Positions 1-12,875 of a DNA stretch of 64,000 nt are shown one piece after another. Under the pieces are notes generated by a model. That model was not told the DNA's origin and made no database searches. It worked only from the letters and a program-made list of their open reading frames with translations. The translations under genes were made by a program, and so were the position numbers. The DNA comes from Tethya wilhelma (Eukaryota; Porifera; Demospongiae; Tethyida; Tethyidae), in NCBI GenBank assembly GCA_964030475.1, contig CAXIPT010000002.1, positions 16,968,760 to 17,032,759 on the forward strand, in the 5' to 3' direction. Position 1 is the first letter of the stretch. Every line of letters starts with the position of its first letter.

Positions 1-26
1 CACACACACACACACACACACACACA
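1..26. repeat. (CA)n microsatellite at window edge
   Basis: Perfect CA dinucleotide run at the left edge; it probably continues outside the window. Confidence 0.95.
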
Positions 27-633
27 GACAAAACGACTACCGTAACCCTAGGTGCGCATGCACACCAAGGTTTAATGAATAGAACAAAGACATGCATGTG
101 GATAATCTCAAACACAAATAACTAGATATCTACTCTTACAAAACTCAATAAAACAAAATGTAAACATGCATATACTGAATAGAGTACAGCAAACAAAATT
201 GAATCACCTAATGTATTACAGTCTTTCATAAACCATACAAATTTGCTCTTATGACATGGACTTTATATTCCCACATGCAGAACTCCATGCTGTGCGCTTG
301 CTCGTGCTTGCCCCAATCCATGCTTACATGTCACTAGTAAGTACGTAACTACATACTTTAGGAGAACAAAAATGGCACTATTGTGGCTTCATTAGGCCTT
401 GTATGCAGTTAGTAATCTGTCAGTGAGAGCCTCTGAGCAACTTTGAAGGTTTAATTTTGTTTGACTAGATTTTTATAGCGGCCAACATTTTGTATTGTGT
501 CTACTGATGGGACAGTTGGCCCATTCCAACTATACGTACTACCCTACATATGATATTCCCCACAACTAATCCTCTCTCAGTTTTGTTCTGCATGCTTATA
601 ACATATGAATGGCATCTCTCCTTTGGTTTATAG
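27..633. other. AT-rich stretch without gene; dispersed repeat copy
   Basis: No exon with supported splice sites is seen here. It is probably intron of the EGF gene that follows. From about 345 to 560 it holds a diverged copy of a dispersed repeat ending in the self-complementary segment TACGTACTACC.TAC.TATG. Other copies end near 34465, 35823, 38375 and 50944. Confidence 0.6.
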
Positions 634-3600
634 TGCCGTGTGTGGAAGATGCTCGCTGTCAATCCAATGGAATATGCACCTGTAAAGATGGTTACTATGG
701 AAATGGCACTTTTGCTTGTATTGGTATGTTTGGCATGAAAATAAAGTTTTAACTCAAATTTAAGTAGCTACTAACATGTCGATAATGGTAGAAATTTGCT
801 GCATTCCTGTATGATTGTCTTTCTTTGAAATGAAGGAGTGAGTTTGTACATGTATCACTATTAATTTTGTGTTTGCTTTTCGATCAGTATTCTATAATAG
901 TCATTATTATAATGAAAAAGCATCCAAGGAAAGAATTGTATTTTTCTTGCCAGATGCCAATAAAATCATACTGCATCACTGAGGTCAATGCTAAAGGTCT
1001 TACAAACGCCTATGGCCAATTGGCATTACTCATAATAGCTCTCAGAGGAGAGCCTGGGCACTATAGGCTAATTAATGCATGGTACCACTGATTGTGTATA
1101 ATGTTCCAGTCGTACCGTATAGCGGGAAATTTTCGTGGGGGGAAATTTTTGAGAATTTCGCGGTTTGGCAGCTTTCCACAAAAATTTTCCCCCACGAAAT
1201 TTGTAAGGTATGTGGTCGTCACGTATAGTTGAGATGCAATCCACGAAAATTTTCCCTGCGAATTTCTATTCAAGACAAAAATGCAAAAAATTTTCCCCCA
1301 CGAAAATTTCCCGCTATATGGTACATCTGCAGACAAAGATGAGTGCATCTCTGGAGAACATACCTGTGACCCCAAAGCAAGTTGTACTAATACAAATGGA
1401 AGTTTTGATTGCACTTGCCCCATAGAAGATGGCTATGTTGGGAATGGAGATATTTGTTTACTAGGTATAATACTACTGTCATAGATAGGGTACATACACC
1501 AAGATATTATAGTTAATTATTGTGCACACTATCAGAATCCAGTCCTGGAGTATCTGTGAATGTGTTGTCTTGCACTAGTGACAGTAACTCCTGCCTCTGT
1601 GTGAATGGTAGTGCTACTCAAGCTCTAGACTGCTTTTGTCTACCAGGATATGTAGCAGACGGAGATGAGTGCCTTGGTATGTGAACACTTAACTTGCAGG
1701 ATAATGTGTGTTTGGCTACATTCTTCCAGGAAGTTGACTGATGTGTCTCATTATAATTAAAAAACATAATTGCTATAGAAGGTGACTCTGGAAACAGGCT
1801 ATCTTTTAAGTATACTGATAATTATATAATGGATAATTATGTGCTCACATTAATACATACTCATACAGATATCGATGAGTGTGAAGGAAACCACAACTGT
1901 ACTGGTCCAGGAGGATACTGTGTCAATACTAATGGCTCTTTCTTGTGTGCTTGTAATCCTGGGTTTTGGCTGGACACTGACCGGCGAACTTGTATTGGTA
2001 AGAATTGCCTCATGCAGCTTCAAACGCTTTAATTCATAACTCAAATTGTTGATACAATTGATATTTGAGGAGTATTTCTTCGTGTTGCTTAGATATTGAT
2101 GAGTGTGATAATAGAATTGATGATTGCCATGAGAATGCTGCATGTACCAACACAAATGGTTCTTTTGACTGTGCCTGTAAATATGGTTTCTATGGTGATG
2201 GACGGACTACATGCAATTATATAGGTATGCATTCACCATAATTGCGTTGTCAAAACTTGTCACAGACAAGTCGATCACTGTAGATCAGGAATTTTTGCTG
2301 TTACAAATCTTTTGCTGCTTGTAAATGTAGCAAAAATTAAGCCTACAGAAATATGGTAATCTTTACCAAATCAGTTTATAATGATGAAAATTAAATCAAG
2401 AAAAGGTTTTTTTTCTGATCTATGGTATAATTATATTTCAATTTATTTATTATGGTGATTAGTCATAATTATTTATAGTCTGTACCGTGACTATATGCTC
2501 AGCTTCAGTGTGTGAACAAATTACCATCACTGCTGTGAATGATGGACAGACACTGTGTGCTTGTGACTTTGGTTACAGGCTGGATTCTGACAAGACGTCC
2601 TGTGTGGGTAAGACTGAAAACCAAGATGCACTATACTTTGTGGTGTTTTTTCCTGTTATTGTACAAGCAATATAAGTAGGCATATATGGAAGGACTGAAA
2701 GTGACTTTTATTTCCCAGAACTCAACAGAAATGTATAAAATAAATGTATGCGAATGTGGGTTCACGTGGATTGTATTTATTCCTACATGCAGATATTGAT
2801 GAGTGTCAAACTTCATTATTCAATAACTTTTGTAATGAGAATGCCACTTGTAACAACACCATTGGTAGCTTCAGCTGTAACTGTAATGATGGTTTCTATG
2901 GCAATGGAACAATCTGCATAGGTATTAATATTATTGTGCATCATTTATAATTATGACATTGACGATCGTTATGGTTGCAAGTAATTTATTTGCAGACTGG
3001 AAGTTTGTGGTTTGCTGGAATTTACTGTTTGTAAAACGCCATAAAAGTTAGCTATCTTTGTCCTCCTATATCTTGGGCTGTGAATGGTCTATGAACTTGA
3101 AATAAAATTCATTTAGTAGAGCAAGATATGTACTAACCATTTGTTGTTCCATTTCCAAAAGTGGTAAATAATTTGTGATGTAGGCCGTTTTATGCGTATT
3201 GTTTATTTGTGGTTGCATGATCTTGTTGCAAATGAAGTCTGCAATGTTTTGCAGATATTGTTTGGATCATAATTTATTATATGTGAACTTGAAATTCAAC
3301 AATTTTTGAACATCAATTGCAGCTTTCTCACCATGAATCTTATACAAATATCTTTCAGGTACATTTTTAGTTAGAAAGAGCACTTAAAAAGAATTATAAA
3401 TAGTAGTATACATACCTTTGCAGGCATTGGTAATGAAAAAGAGAAGTCAGGTACAGAGTGTGGGAACAGCTAGTCTGTAGCACACATTCTGTCACATCTG
3501 AGAAAACCAGGCGAAAGAAGAGGCCTATTTCAATGCTTTCTTGCGTCCATTTTTGAGAAATTTTAGAGTCAGCAACATCAGAGGAAGCTCCTTAGTTGAT

Positions 3601-4500
3601 TGTTCTTGGTTTGGAGAGCATAGATTACATAGTTCGTGAACTATAGCTTGTCAAAAACAAGACTCAGAAAGGGCATCATTAATGAGCTCAATAACAAAAT
3701 TTAATGATGTATATATTGCCTTTGGCTATTGCAAATATAACAAACCATAGGACTTCTTGTCTGTGTGTGTAACGTCTGTTGATGGGGAGATTACATATTT
3801 GTACAGATATAGATGAGTGTACTTCTGGTCTCCATTTCTGTGGCTCTAACTCATTGTGTCTCAATACCATTGGCAGCTTTGACTGTGTTTGTAGAAAAGG
3901 CTTCTTTGAAGATGAACAGGGAAATTGTGCAGGTATAATTATATATATAGTTCTTCAGCTTCTGCAATAATTCATCTGCACCTATACTATGATGTCAATT
4001 TGTTTCAGCCCTTCTGAGACCAATGATAAACCGCACCACATCTAGTGAGTGTCTAACTGTCCACAATTAGCTGTAGTCTGTATGTATACTTACATACACT
4101 TTGATTGCAATAATTATTCCAGGGAAGCCTAATCATTTGCTGGAGTACAATGTGGGCAGTGACTTTTGCCTTGAAGAAGTGGCATCACTTGTGAATTTTG
4201 CCATCCACTGTAAGCCTCTGCCTCAACCTGGAGCTCAACAGACACCAACAGTGATGTGGTTCTACCAGGTTGGAAAAGAGATAATGGAGAATGAATTAGA
4301 CACAACAAAACACTCTGATGTCTTAGTTGTAGGGAACAATGGAAGTACTTTATCATTTGGACTAACTTCATTTTTAAATCTTACTAGATTCTTATCAGAC
4401 AATGTTAGTGATGAGAGGACCAATTTAACTGTGGATTTTACTTGCATACTGTCAAATTCAGTTGGTAATGATACAGCAAGTACTGAGATTTCTCAATGCT
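634..4500 (+). CDS. EGF-repeat/Ig extracellular protein, both ends missing
   Basis: Ten exons fit consensus splice sites, all phase 1 at both ends: 634-723, 1333-1464, 1536-1676, 1869-1997, 2093-2224, 2479-2607, 2793-2921, 3807-3932, 4009-4044 and 4123-4500. The first eight each encode one EGF-like module. Those at 1869, 2093, 2793 and 3807 open with DIDEC, the calcium-binding EGF signature, and 1333 has KDEC. Several carry the C-x-N-x4-F-x-C-x-C asparagine-hydroxylation consensus ([20 protein letters not shown]). The last exon is an Ig-like domain (IHC...VMWFY...FTC, with N-glycosylation sequons). Signal peptide and membrane segment are not seen: the 5' end lies left of the window and the 3' end is lost before or in the N gap at 5209. 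Likely a cell-surface adhesion protein or receptor, or the ectodomain of an EGF/Ig receptor kinase; the sequence here cannot decide. Confidence 0.85.
1113..1323. mobile_element. MITE-like element with TACCGTATAGCGGG ends
   Basis: The ends are inverted repeats: TACCGTATAGCGGGAAATTT at the left and AAATTTCCCGCTATATGGTA at the right. The interior is a mosaic of CCCCCACGAAAATTT motifs in both orientations. No coding capacity. It lies in an EGF-gene intron and its right end is 9 nt before the acceptor of exon 1333-1464. Related ends occur at 51490, 52271 and 55182-55337. Confidence 0.75.
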
Positions 4501-4537
4501 GTAAGTACAAACTTATTGATGATACATATGCACGCAT

Positions 4538-4540
<3 letters not shown>

Positions 4541-4590
<50 letters not shown>

Positions 4591-4596
4591 TGTGAG

Positions 4597-4656
<60 letters not shown>
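4541..4656. repeat. (CT)n(GT)n compound microsatellite
   Basis: A CT run (4541-4588) followed, after a 12-base interruption, by a TG run (4601-4656), starting 40 nt after the donor of the Ig exon. Confidence 0.95.
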
Positions 4657-4657
<1 letters not shown>

Positions 4658-5246
4658 CCACCACATGTAACACTGGTACTATCTTGTGGTTAAATTTATC
4701 CTAGCCAAATCTACATGCAATGCCATTCAGTGGTGTGGGAATGCTTAGGTGTCTAACCCAGAGGGAAGGACTTAGAGGTTAACTATTCAATAGGTTTTAG
4801 CCTGTGTCTAGACCACAATAGAACAAGTCTCATTCCTATGCTGGAATATAAGCATGAGCCTAAGTAATGCCAACCATTTTTGTTCTGAAGCAGTTGCAAG
4901 CATAGTCTACTCGCTACCTTCTGAAAGTAACAGTGGTCAAGATGTTTTTTCCTTCTTTTTTTTTTTTTGGATAAACTGTCTGGGATACCTACAACAATGT
5001 AAAAGGTACCATACAAAGTAGATAAATTAAGTCACGTGGCTAGCTTTTCATATGGGGAGACACAGAAGAATGATGCTTCACCACTGGACTACCCGGACTC
5101 CTACCTAGGGGAGTGGTCCCGCCCATGTCCATAGGTTACCACTAGTCGGAAGTTCAAAGGGACCGAAACTGGTGGTAATGCGATGATTGGTTTGGGTACT
5201 TCCCTGATNNNNNNNNNNNNNNNNNNNNNNNNNNNNNNNNNNNNNN

Positions 5247-5287
<41 letters not shown>

Positions 5288-7452
5288 AAGCAACAGAGAC
5301 ACAATTATCTAACATGTTATGAAGGGCAAAGTCTAATATTGTACTAAAGCAAGCCAGAAGGAAGTAACACAATCATACATGCACCACACATCACACTGGA
5401 CACACTACAACATCATTAGTGACTTCAGCCCTTGGAAGCCATTATAGGCTAATCAAAGCTTCTTGTCCACTCAAAGTGAACCAATTAGAGAGCTGACCAG
5501 CTGACCTCCCAAGGAAACTGCTACAGCCTTATCCCACAAGGATTTCCCCTCCCATGGATGTACACAGATTCTTAAAGGGTGAACTGTGAACCTCCAAAGT
5601 GAAACTAAACTCTCCCACAAAACAATAAAAGTATTTTTTACTACCAGATAAATTTACTTTGTGGAGGAGGCCTTCTTTAGTTCTGTCTTGATCTCCTCTG
5701 AAAATGTGTGCATGTGTGTAAAAGTGTCAGTGTGTGCAGTATCAGAACACACACACAATCATGTATCAGTGCATCTACCCTTATGTGCGCACATCTACAA
5801 GTGAATACAATTCCGTGAACGAAAACATTCAAGCATGAATAATCATAATTTTAACCATGTTTGGTTTGAACTAACGTATCATCTTCCAAGCTGTTCAAAA
5901 CCGCATGGGCATGTTTATTTCTGTCCTATACAGTTTTCAATCACTCCCCTCATTATTTGTACAAACAGGAATAGTGAATACGCTGGGCTAGGTACAAGCC
6001 ATATGATTATCACAAACACTGGTATCATCACCTATATACAGAAAGGCACACAGAGCCATGCACACGCACAGAGTCCGCTCAGAGCCATGTGCACACAGCC
6101 AGAAGGTAATTGCCAATTTCCTGTCCAGAGCAAGGCACACTGCACCACAACCAACACAAGCCAGAGAGTGAGCACTACCAGAGTACAGCTTCAAAGGCTT
6201 CAGGATTCCCCCAAACCAATCCAACATAGGCAAATGGTTGTATAATACAGTTCCCCCAAAACCAGCACAAATGTTCATGGGGCTCAAATTCCAAAGGATC
6301 AACCACTCGTACCATTATGTAAGATGATCCGATGATCCGGGAGAGTGTTTTTGACTAAACACCATATAACTACATTCTAGGGAAGCATATTAATAATGAG
6401 AGGACAATAGTCCATCCATTCTTGTATGTAGCATGCCGAGCTACAAGTACATCAGGCATTAGTAATTGGTGGGGATTTTCTCAAATCACACAGATGGCAC
6501 AGCACAGTAATTAGAAAACTCAATGTACCACTGGAACGCTACACACATCACAGACAACATAACCCATAAATGTGCCACAATAAAGGAATTTCCACGGTGC
6601 CTCTATTAGTGGAAATGTTTACCCACACCAGCCAATGGTGGTGGCTACTAAAGGAAGGAGAGCAGTGGCACTCAACGGTGGGAGGCAGTGAACAGGGTGG
6701 GGTGAGATATATCACACGATTCCAGGGTATAAGGTAATGACAGACTCTCAGAAAACATCAACAAGATCATGGGGAGACTGAAATTGCATCACCTGTCCTG
6801 AGCTGACTCTTAATAACACTATACCTCTCCTACTGTAGCCATGGCACCACACTGAGCATGGCTTCATTCAACCTTCCACCTCCAGGTAAGTCACCAACAG
6901 GTTGCTAACAGGGAGCTAAATTTAGCCAAAGACATCATGTCACTGTGTCTGAGAATAAGTGATCCAGTGAGAGAAGAACTACCTCATCTAACAAAACACC
7001 ATCAGAATACTTACTACTAAATTATAGGAGGAGTTTCCCAGCTGAGTGGAATGAAATTGAATTCTAACCAAAGAAAAACGGTTTATTGTTTTCAAATCAA
7101 ACTCCACTATGCACATCTATCAGATCTCCCACAGCTTCACACACGTACACACACACGCACACACACGCACACACACGCAGAGAATGAGTTTACAATAACA
7201 CGAGAGGAAGTTGAAATGAAACACACCATCAGGCGGGATACTTGTAAGATGACGTAAATTAAAGTCAAGTTAAGAATAATTACCACGCATGTTTCAATCA
7301 GAAAAAAATCAACAAAAACCAATTGAATTTATATTACAGCTTTTTTTGTTGATTTTTTTGAATGAAACATGCATACAGAATATGTATGTTTAGATACTCC
7401 TGTATTAACATAATAGTCTGTTGGTACACACATATTATAATGTGCAACTCAC
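4657..7452. other. No gene seen; contains assembly gap
   Basis: Contains a run of N (5209-5246) bordered by an (AG)n run (5247-5284). No exon with convincing splice sites and protein similarity was found. The right part is likely intron of the minus-strand ARFGEF-like gene whose first exon is at 7453-7597. A short CA-rich patch lies at 7140-7180. Confidence 0.5.
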
Positions 7453-7597
7453 TCAGAGCTGTATCACAGGACTTGCGAAGTGGAGCAAGTTGGCTTCTCT
7501 TGGTCTCTCGTTCAGACAAGATCTTTTCAAGAGCTCTGATTAAAAACACATTCTTGCTGGCCCCCATTGGGGACAAAGCCATGGCTGCTACCTTCAA
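7453..7597 (-). CDS. ARFGEF1/2 (BIG1/BIG2)-like first coding exon
   Basis: The minus-strand ORF encodes about 48 residues ending at a GTGAGT donor (phase 1). It contains KNVFLIRALEKILSERETK followed by LRKSCDTAL, matching the extreme N-terminus of brefeldin A-inhibited ARF guanine-nucleotide exchange factors (F-L-x-R-A-L-E-K-I-L, then L-R-K-[AS]-C). Those proteins activate class I ARFs at the trans-Golgi and recycling endosomes; the N-terminal DCB region starts here. The start could be the first ATG (7597) or the internal in-frame ATGs a few codons later, the family usually having only a few residues before this motif. No second exon was found on the minus strand down to 4.7 kb, so introns are long or the rest is lost in the assembly. 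Confidence 0.75.
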
Positions 7598-8157
7598 GTC
7601 TTTAAACAGGCCTTTTTCTCTATTGTGGGAAAGTGCATTGTTTGTGTTCTAAATAATGCACACCAAATTTAAAGGGTGGTCAGCTTGTTAATTTAAACCC
7701 ATATTCATTTAGACCTCAAAAGTATATTAAACAAGGAAAGCAAGTCTCACTGTCAATAATTTTAGAGGAAATAATGCACCAGATAAACTAGACATTGATA
7801 CAGTACAAACTGAACACATTTTTAAATACTAAGACATATTTATCTATAAGTTTACCACACCCCTAGATAGTTCGTTTCTTACTCTAGACTGTCCACATAC
7901 ACTTAAAGTCACCCTGCAAGCAACAGAAGAGCTAGTAGTACTGTACGTCGCAGAGGCAGCAACAACTGTAAATGTCAGCTCGCGATTGATCTTGCTTCAA
8001 CATCACGTGAAGGTAAATTTCGCGCAGCACAACAATTACTGCGCACACATTTGCTGGAATCCGGATTTTCCGGAAATGTTTACTGACAAAACTGTGCCAA
8101 AAAACCGAATGATCCATGTGAGATTGAAATTAAAGTTTGAGTACGAGTTTGCTGAAC
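7598..8157. promoter_or_regulatory. Putative bidirectional promoter interval
   Basis: This 560-bp interval separates the start codons of the minus-strand ARFGEF-like exon and the plus-strand Ig receptor, so both promoters must lie here or overlap the 5' UTRs. No TATA box or factor site can be assigned with confidence. Confidence 0.35.
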
Positions 8158-11100
8158 ATGTCTCTCAAAGTACTCTGTGTAGTTTGCTTGCTGTGTGCTC
8201 TTCTAGTAGCTATAACTTGTGAAAGGCCTAGTTTGATCCCCAGAGGAAGTATTGCAAGGCGTGAAGAATGGACACTTGAATGTGGAGAAGATGCTGAACT
8301 TGCTACCTTCTTCACACTACGTGCAGATGACCCTGATGGGACTCCTAATCGATCAATGGCGACTAATCAGTTCACATTGGTGGTCAGGCCTGAAAACGAG
8401 ACAATAGCATGGTGTAGAATAGAACCTTCTGGTGAGCCTTCAGACCGTGTTTTGCTTGCTGGTAAGTTAATAAATTAGCAAATTATACCCAGTAGCATGT
8501 TCTCTAAATTTTTAAACATTATTTTACTGTCTGCATGCTACAGCATTTCAAGAATACACTGGAGAAGCATTGGTGTCACATCCTGTATATTTGAATCAGG
8601 GAACAGTAATAGATTGCCCCTTTCAATTTGGTCTTCTCCGTGATGGGAGACTCACTCCATACGATATCACTTGGCACCTCCGAAGGATTGGTACACCAAA
8701 TGAGCCTGTTGATGTCAATTCAGAATTTTTTTCTATGAATGGATCGAGTCTAGTAATTAGCAATATCACAACGTTCTCTCAGGAACAGTACTTTTGTCAA
8801 GCTGAAATACGCCTTTGCAATGTCTTGCCACAATGTCCAACTAACCCAAGATCAATGAAGGGACCCTATGTTTCTGTTAATGTTTCAGGTAAGCATTCAA
8901 ATGATTATAGCTCCCTATACTTGCACTCACTGTATCCTACCTTTGTCCCCACCCCATGCAGGGTTTAATGTGACAGTGGAACCACAGCCACTTAATGTGA
9001 CTATGGATGATGAGTTTGCAATGTTTAGCTGCAGTGCATTTGGTGGTGGTAATTTTGAAATAGAATGGATATATGTTGGACAAGAATACGATTCTTGTGA
9101 AGATGGTGACTCAGAAGTGTGTGTGATGAATATGACTACAAGTGATACAAGTGATTCTTTGAGACAAGTGAATAGCACTATAACAATTCCATCACGCCTT
9201 ATCATGGAGAATGAGACACAGACTGTACAATGTCGAGTCTCACTGGGAAGTGTGCAGATTGAAACTTATACTGCCACCCTGAGCCATCAAGTTACCACTA
9301 TGCCCCCCACCATTATGGCTACAACCACTGAAACTACTGAAGGTAGGCAGCCAATGAACCTTTGTACTTTCTATTAGCCTACCAGTACCTCATGGGTCAT
9401 GGGTGAATAGTAACATAATCAAGTTCCTGTCCATTCCACCTAGATAATGGACCAGTAATGGTTGTGGTAGCATGTATGTAGTGTACATCATGCACTCAAG
9501 CTCTGCTAATGTGTAAAGTGCCTTTGGAATGCCTGTCATGTCTCTCTTTAGTCCCTTGGTATTTTCATTTGGTGTTAGGTGTTTTCTGTTTACAGTTGAA
9601 TCCTAATCGGTTTTGATGATGATCTGCAACTGTTTAGTACACATGCACAGTGTATCAGGTTCCTTGTACATGTTAGGAGTCAGTGAATAGAGTGTGCCAT
9701 AGAATGTGTATATCACAATGATCAACACCATTATTGTAATCTTATCATGATCCTTCCCAAGGGACTATTTTTCTTAGATGCCACATGTTAAAATTGGCTT
9801 TGAAAAGTTGTAGTACTAGGGCATTGGTATGTTCCCTGTTGACCCATAATATCCTGTGTATTGTGTTGAGAGTCTGGTGCTTAGTAACTTGTCATAGCGA
9901 TGTCTAAGCTTTGTGTGTGTGTCTGAACAAGACTGCTAACTTTCTAGCTCTTTGAACATAAATCATCTTGAGATAACTATATACATAGGATATATTATTG
10001 AAATGAATCTAATTAATTTTGTGGTAACTATCTAAAGCTGAATACAGTTTAGGGGGCTGGGATTTGCCCAGGTGAATTTATTATTTCCCTCATAGAATAT
10101 ACTGAGCATGAATTTTGTTGCCAGCTCCAAAGCATGGTAGAGTATGTTTTTTCCACTAGGCATTGTGTGGGAGTATCTTGTGAATACTCCACTGACAATA
10201 GTATGAGATCATCTTCCTGTGGTTGTTTTAAAAGGTTGCTCTTTAGGTGCCATATTGTTAGCTCCACAGGAAGACTTGTCTGTTTGCTTGAGATATTCCA
10301 GATAGATATTTCCCTGAAGCTGTACATCCAGTACAGTCATGACATCATATTCTCCTTGTATAGATGGCAAGAAATCACATTCAGCCATTCACTACAAATA
10401 GTCACTGAGTTATTCACCCCATTCATTTCCCTCAATACAGGTACAGACACCTCTACTGATCGATTAGTTGGTACCCCCATACCAGAAACTATTATTGTTG
10501 GAGCTGTGTGTGCAGCTATCATCGCTGTACTGGTTATAGTTCTTATTGTCGTTATCCTGGTGTGCTACCGATCTAGAAATACCAAACTAGTACGCAAGTT
10601 AACTAGAACCTTCTCGTATGATCCAAGGAGATCGTCAAATAGAGGTGAACCGGGAAGATACTCACGCCACGATACTCAAGATAATGGTGAAGGTGTTCTT
10701 GACCCAACCCTCATCCAAGGAACTGAACCTCGCCTGGAGAGACTATATGGAGTACCCTATGATAATACAGCTGGCAGGGAAGTCCTATTCTCTCCCATCG
10801 ATGACCCCATGCCACAGCCACCTCGCGACCCAACAACACTAGAACTCATCTACAACAACTCCCAAGAAGGAGCATCTGCCTGTTCCGGTTTCTCTGGTGT
10901 CTCCCAAAGTGGTCCAGGGCCTCACCCTATGCCAACGGATCTGTTCCCACCAACAGACTCCTACACCAACTTGAGTCTCAGTCAACCTCAGTCTGACGCC
11001 AATAGCTCCCATCTGTGCCCACCTCCCTGGGATCATCCCAATGGACAGCCCCATCGTAAGATATCGGATCCATCGATGCACAGCAGACGAAGTGGGCACA

Positions 11101-12875
11101 GTGGCCATAGTGCTTACAGTGGACACAGTGGCAGGAGCGGGCACAGCGGCCGAAGTGGACACAGCGGACACAGTGGACGCAGCGGGCACAGTGGCCGAAG
11201 TTGTCGAAGTGGCCATAGTGGCCATAGCAGACATAGTGGACACAGTTCTAGCAGTGGCCATAGCTCTCACAGTGCTTATAGTGGTCTTAGTATCAGTTCA
11301 CACGTTGCTGGCTACTATTCTGGTTCAGATCCCAAGTTCCGTCGTTATCACCAACAACCATACTATCCTACGTCTTATCACAGCTCCCACCGTGCCATTC
11401 ACAATGATGAGGCCTCCTATCCTATACGAAATCCTCATCCCCGCCTGCCAGGTGTCTACCCCCCTACTGAGCCAATTGAGTATGAATATCCTCAACAAAA
11501 GCCACATTTCAGCTCCCACCCCAGTTTCCCTACCTACCAGGTCGTCCCAAGTGAAGGTGATTTTCCTCATCATCCTCCTCAAGATGATGGCTATCATTCC
11601 CCAGCTCACAGACCACCAGTGCAGCCAGCGGTAGAAGTACCAGCCTCTTCTGAAAATGATCCCATCTCTGAGCAAGCTATGTGTCAAGTGTTGAGTTGTC
11701 TTATGCACAACAAGCATTGCCAGATCCCTAAATGCCCATGTTCTAAACTGAAGCTGCGCTTTCAACACTTGCTGGCCGATAGTTTTACTGTTCACACCCC
11801 CGAGCAAAACAGGAAACTTGAATCTGATGGCCACTCTGATGATGTTGAAAACCCCACTGTTAATTCTCAGAGGAGACCATGTCTTTTGCCAATGCAAGAC
11901 GAGGACAAGTCATTTCAGCACATTCCCAACCTTCACCCCCATTACCATCTCACGGAGAAATCTCATCTCCGCCATGTTCTTCCAAAGGAGACTCAGAATC
12001 ATCGACGTTCAAAGTCATTATCCGACCTCACTCCAGTTGCTGAGGTCCCTGAAACTCCCGCCAAGACCCCCAAAGTAGGAGGGTCTCTAATTGCCTCCAC
12101 CCCTGTTCGTTATGAAACTCCTAGAATGCTAGGCAAGACCACTGCAGTTTCTCACCCAGAGCACACTAAGAGAGAATTCACACCACAAACAATTGAACCC
12201 AAACTTCCAGGTCTGCTACGAGATCGGTCCATGTCGGCTGATAACCTCCCGGCACTGTGCTTGAACGATTGCCCTCTGAGACTAACACCATCGCCTCAGA
12301 AAGCTGCACATTGTATGCTAGGAGCTGCTCAACCCACTCACACCAGGAAGATATCATCTAACCCACCTCTGAAAAGAGTCAAGGAACGCAATGACAGCCA
12401 AGAGACTGATTGCAGCTACACATCCAGTAGATCTCCCACTCCACCGCTGAAATCATCTCAATCTGACACCGATGATGGTATCGAAGTAGACACTACTAAT
12501 GTAGAAGACTCTATAATGTCAGAAATACAACTTCGTCAAACTCTGAAAGAACAGCACAAGATCTCTCGAGGTGAATCATCTGGCTCGTCTGGCTATGAAA
12601 GTAGCTTTGATCATGAGAACCTATCTGGAAATACCTCAAGGTGTGATACTGGTAGTTTGCCACGTAAACCTGTCCTCTCCAATGGTTCTTCTCTTCCAAT
12701 GAACAATATTTCTTCCTTGGAGAAACACAGTGTCCATTCAAAACGTTCCATCTCACCATCAATATCATCACACACGAGTGACAGACAAAACAATAGACTG
12801 TATCGTTCTCCGACACCCTATGAAACTGATACAAAGAGTGAAAATGGTGTAACTGTATTGACTACTGAATGCTAA
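8158..12875 (+). CDS. Ig-like type I receptor with giant Ser/His-rich tail
   Basis: Four exons join in phase 1: 8158-8461, 8544-8888, 8962-9342 and 10441-12875, giving 1154 codons. ATG 8158 begins a signal peptide (MSLKVLCVVCLLCALLVAIT) and is supported by the paralogue at 46780. Exons 1-3 encode three Ig-like or Ig-derived modules of about 100-125 residues (pairs such as IDCPF...YFCQ and FSCSA...VQCRV). Exon 4 carries a short stalk, a transmembrane helix near 10489-10570 (VGAVCAAIIAVLVIVLIVV) and a basic stop-transfer. The roughly 760-residue cytoplasmic part has no kinase domain. It has a Ser-Gly-His/Ser-Gly-Arg repeat (11076-11290), tyrosines in acidic or proline contexts (YGVPYDN, IEYEYPQQ), a Cys/His cluster near 11680-11755 (C-x3-SC, HNKHCQIPKCPC) and basophilic serine sites (RRSKSLSDL, DRSMSADNL). 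Probably a scaffold-type signalling receptor; ligand unknown. The 1.1-kb intron 9343-10440 holds nothing recognised. Confidence 0.85.
11076..11290 (+). repeat. In-frame minisatellite coding for SGHSGR repeats
   Basis: Units of 9 to 15 bp (AGTGGACACAGTGGAC type) repeat imperfectly and encode alternating S-G-H and S-G-R, with a few C, Y and A substitutions. It sits in the cytoplasmic tail of the Ig receptor. Repeat bias also keeps another plus frame and an antisense frame open. Confidence 0.9.

Noticed and set aside
6858..6884. Short first-exon candidate (MASFNLPPP followed by GTAAGT)
   Set aside because: Good donor, but too short to support and no following exon was found on this strand.
10134..10440. 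5' extension of the long ORF before the transmembrane exon
   Set aside because: The ORF is open by chance upstream, but a clear acceptor at 10440 in phase 1 joins it to exon 3; the upstream part has no similarity to anything in the paralogue.
11041..11634. 197-codon alternative-frame ORF and antisense ORFs (10839-11270, 11325-11897) over the receptor tail
   Set aside because: They exist because the SGH/SGR minisatellite and biased codons leave other frames open. The main frame continues an Ig/transmembrane protein with matching splice phases.
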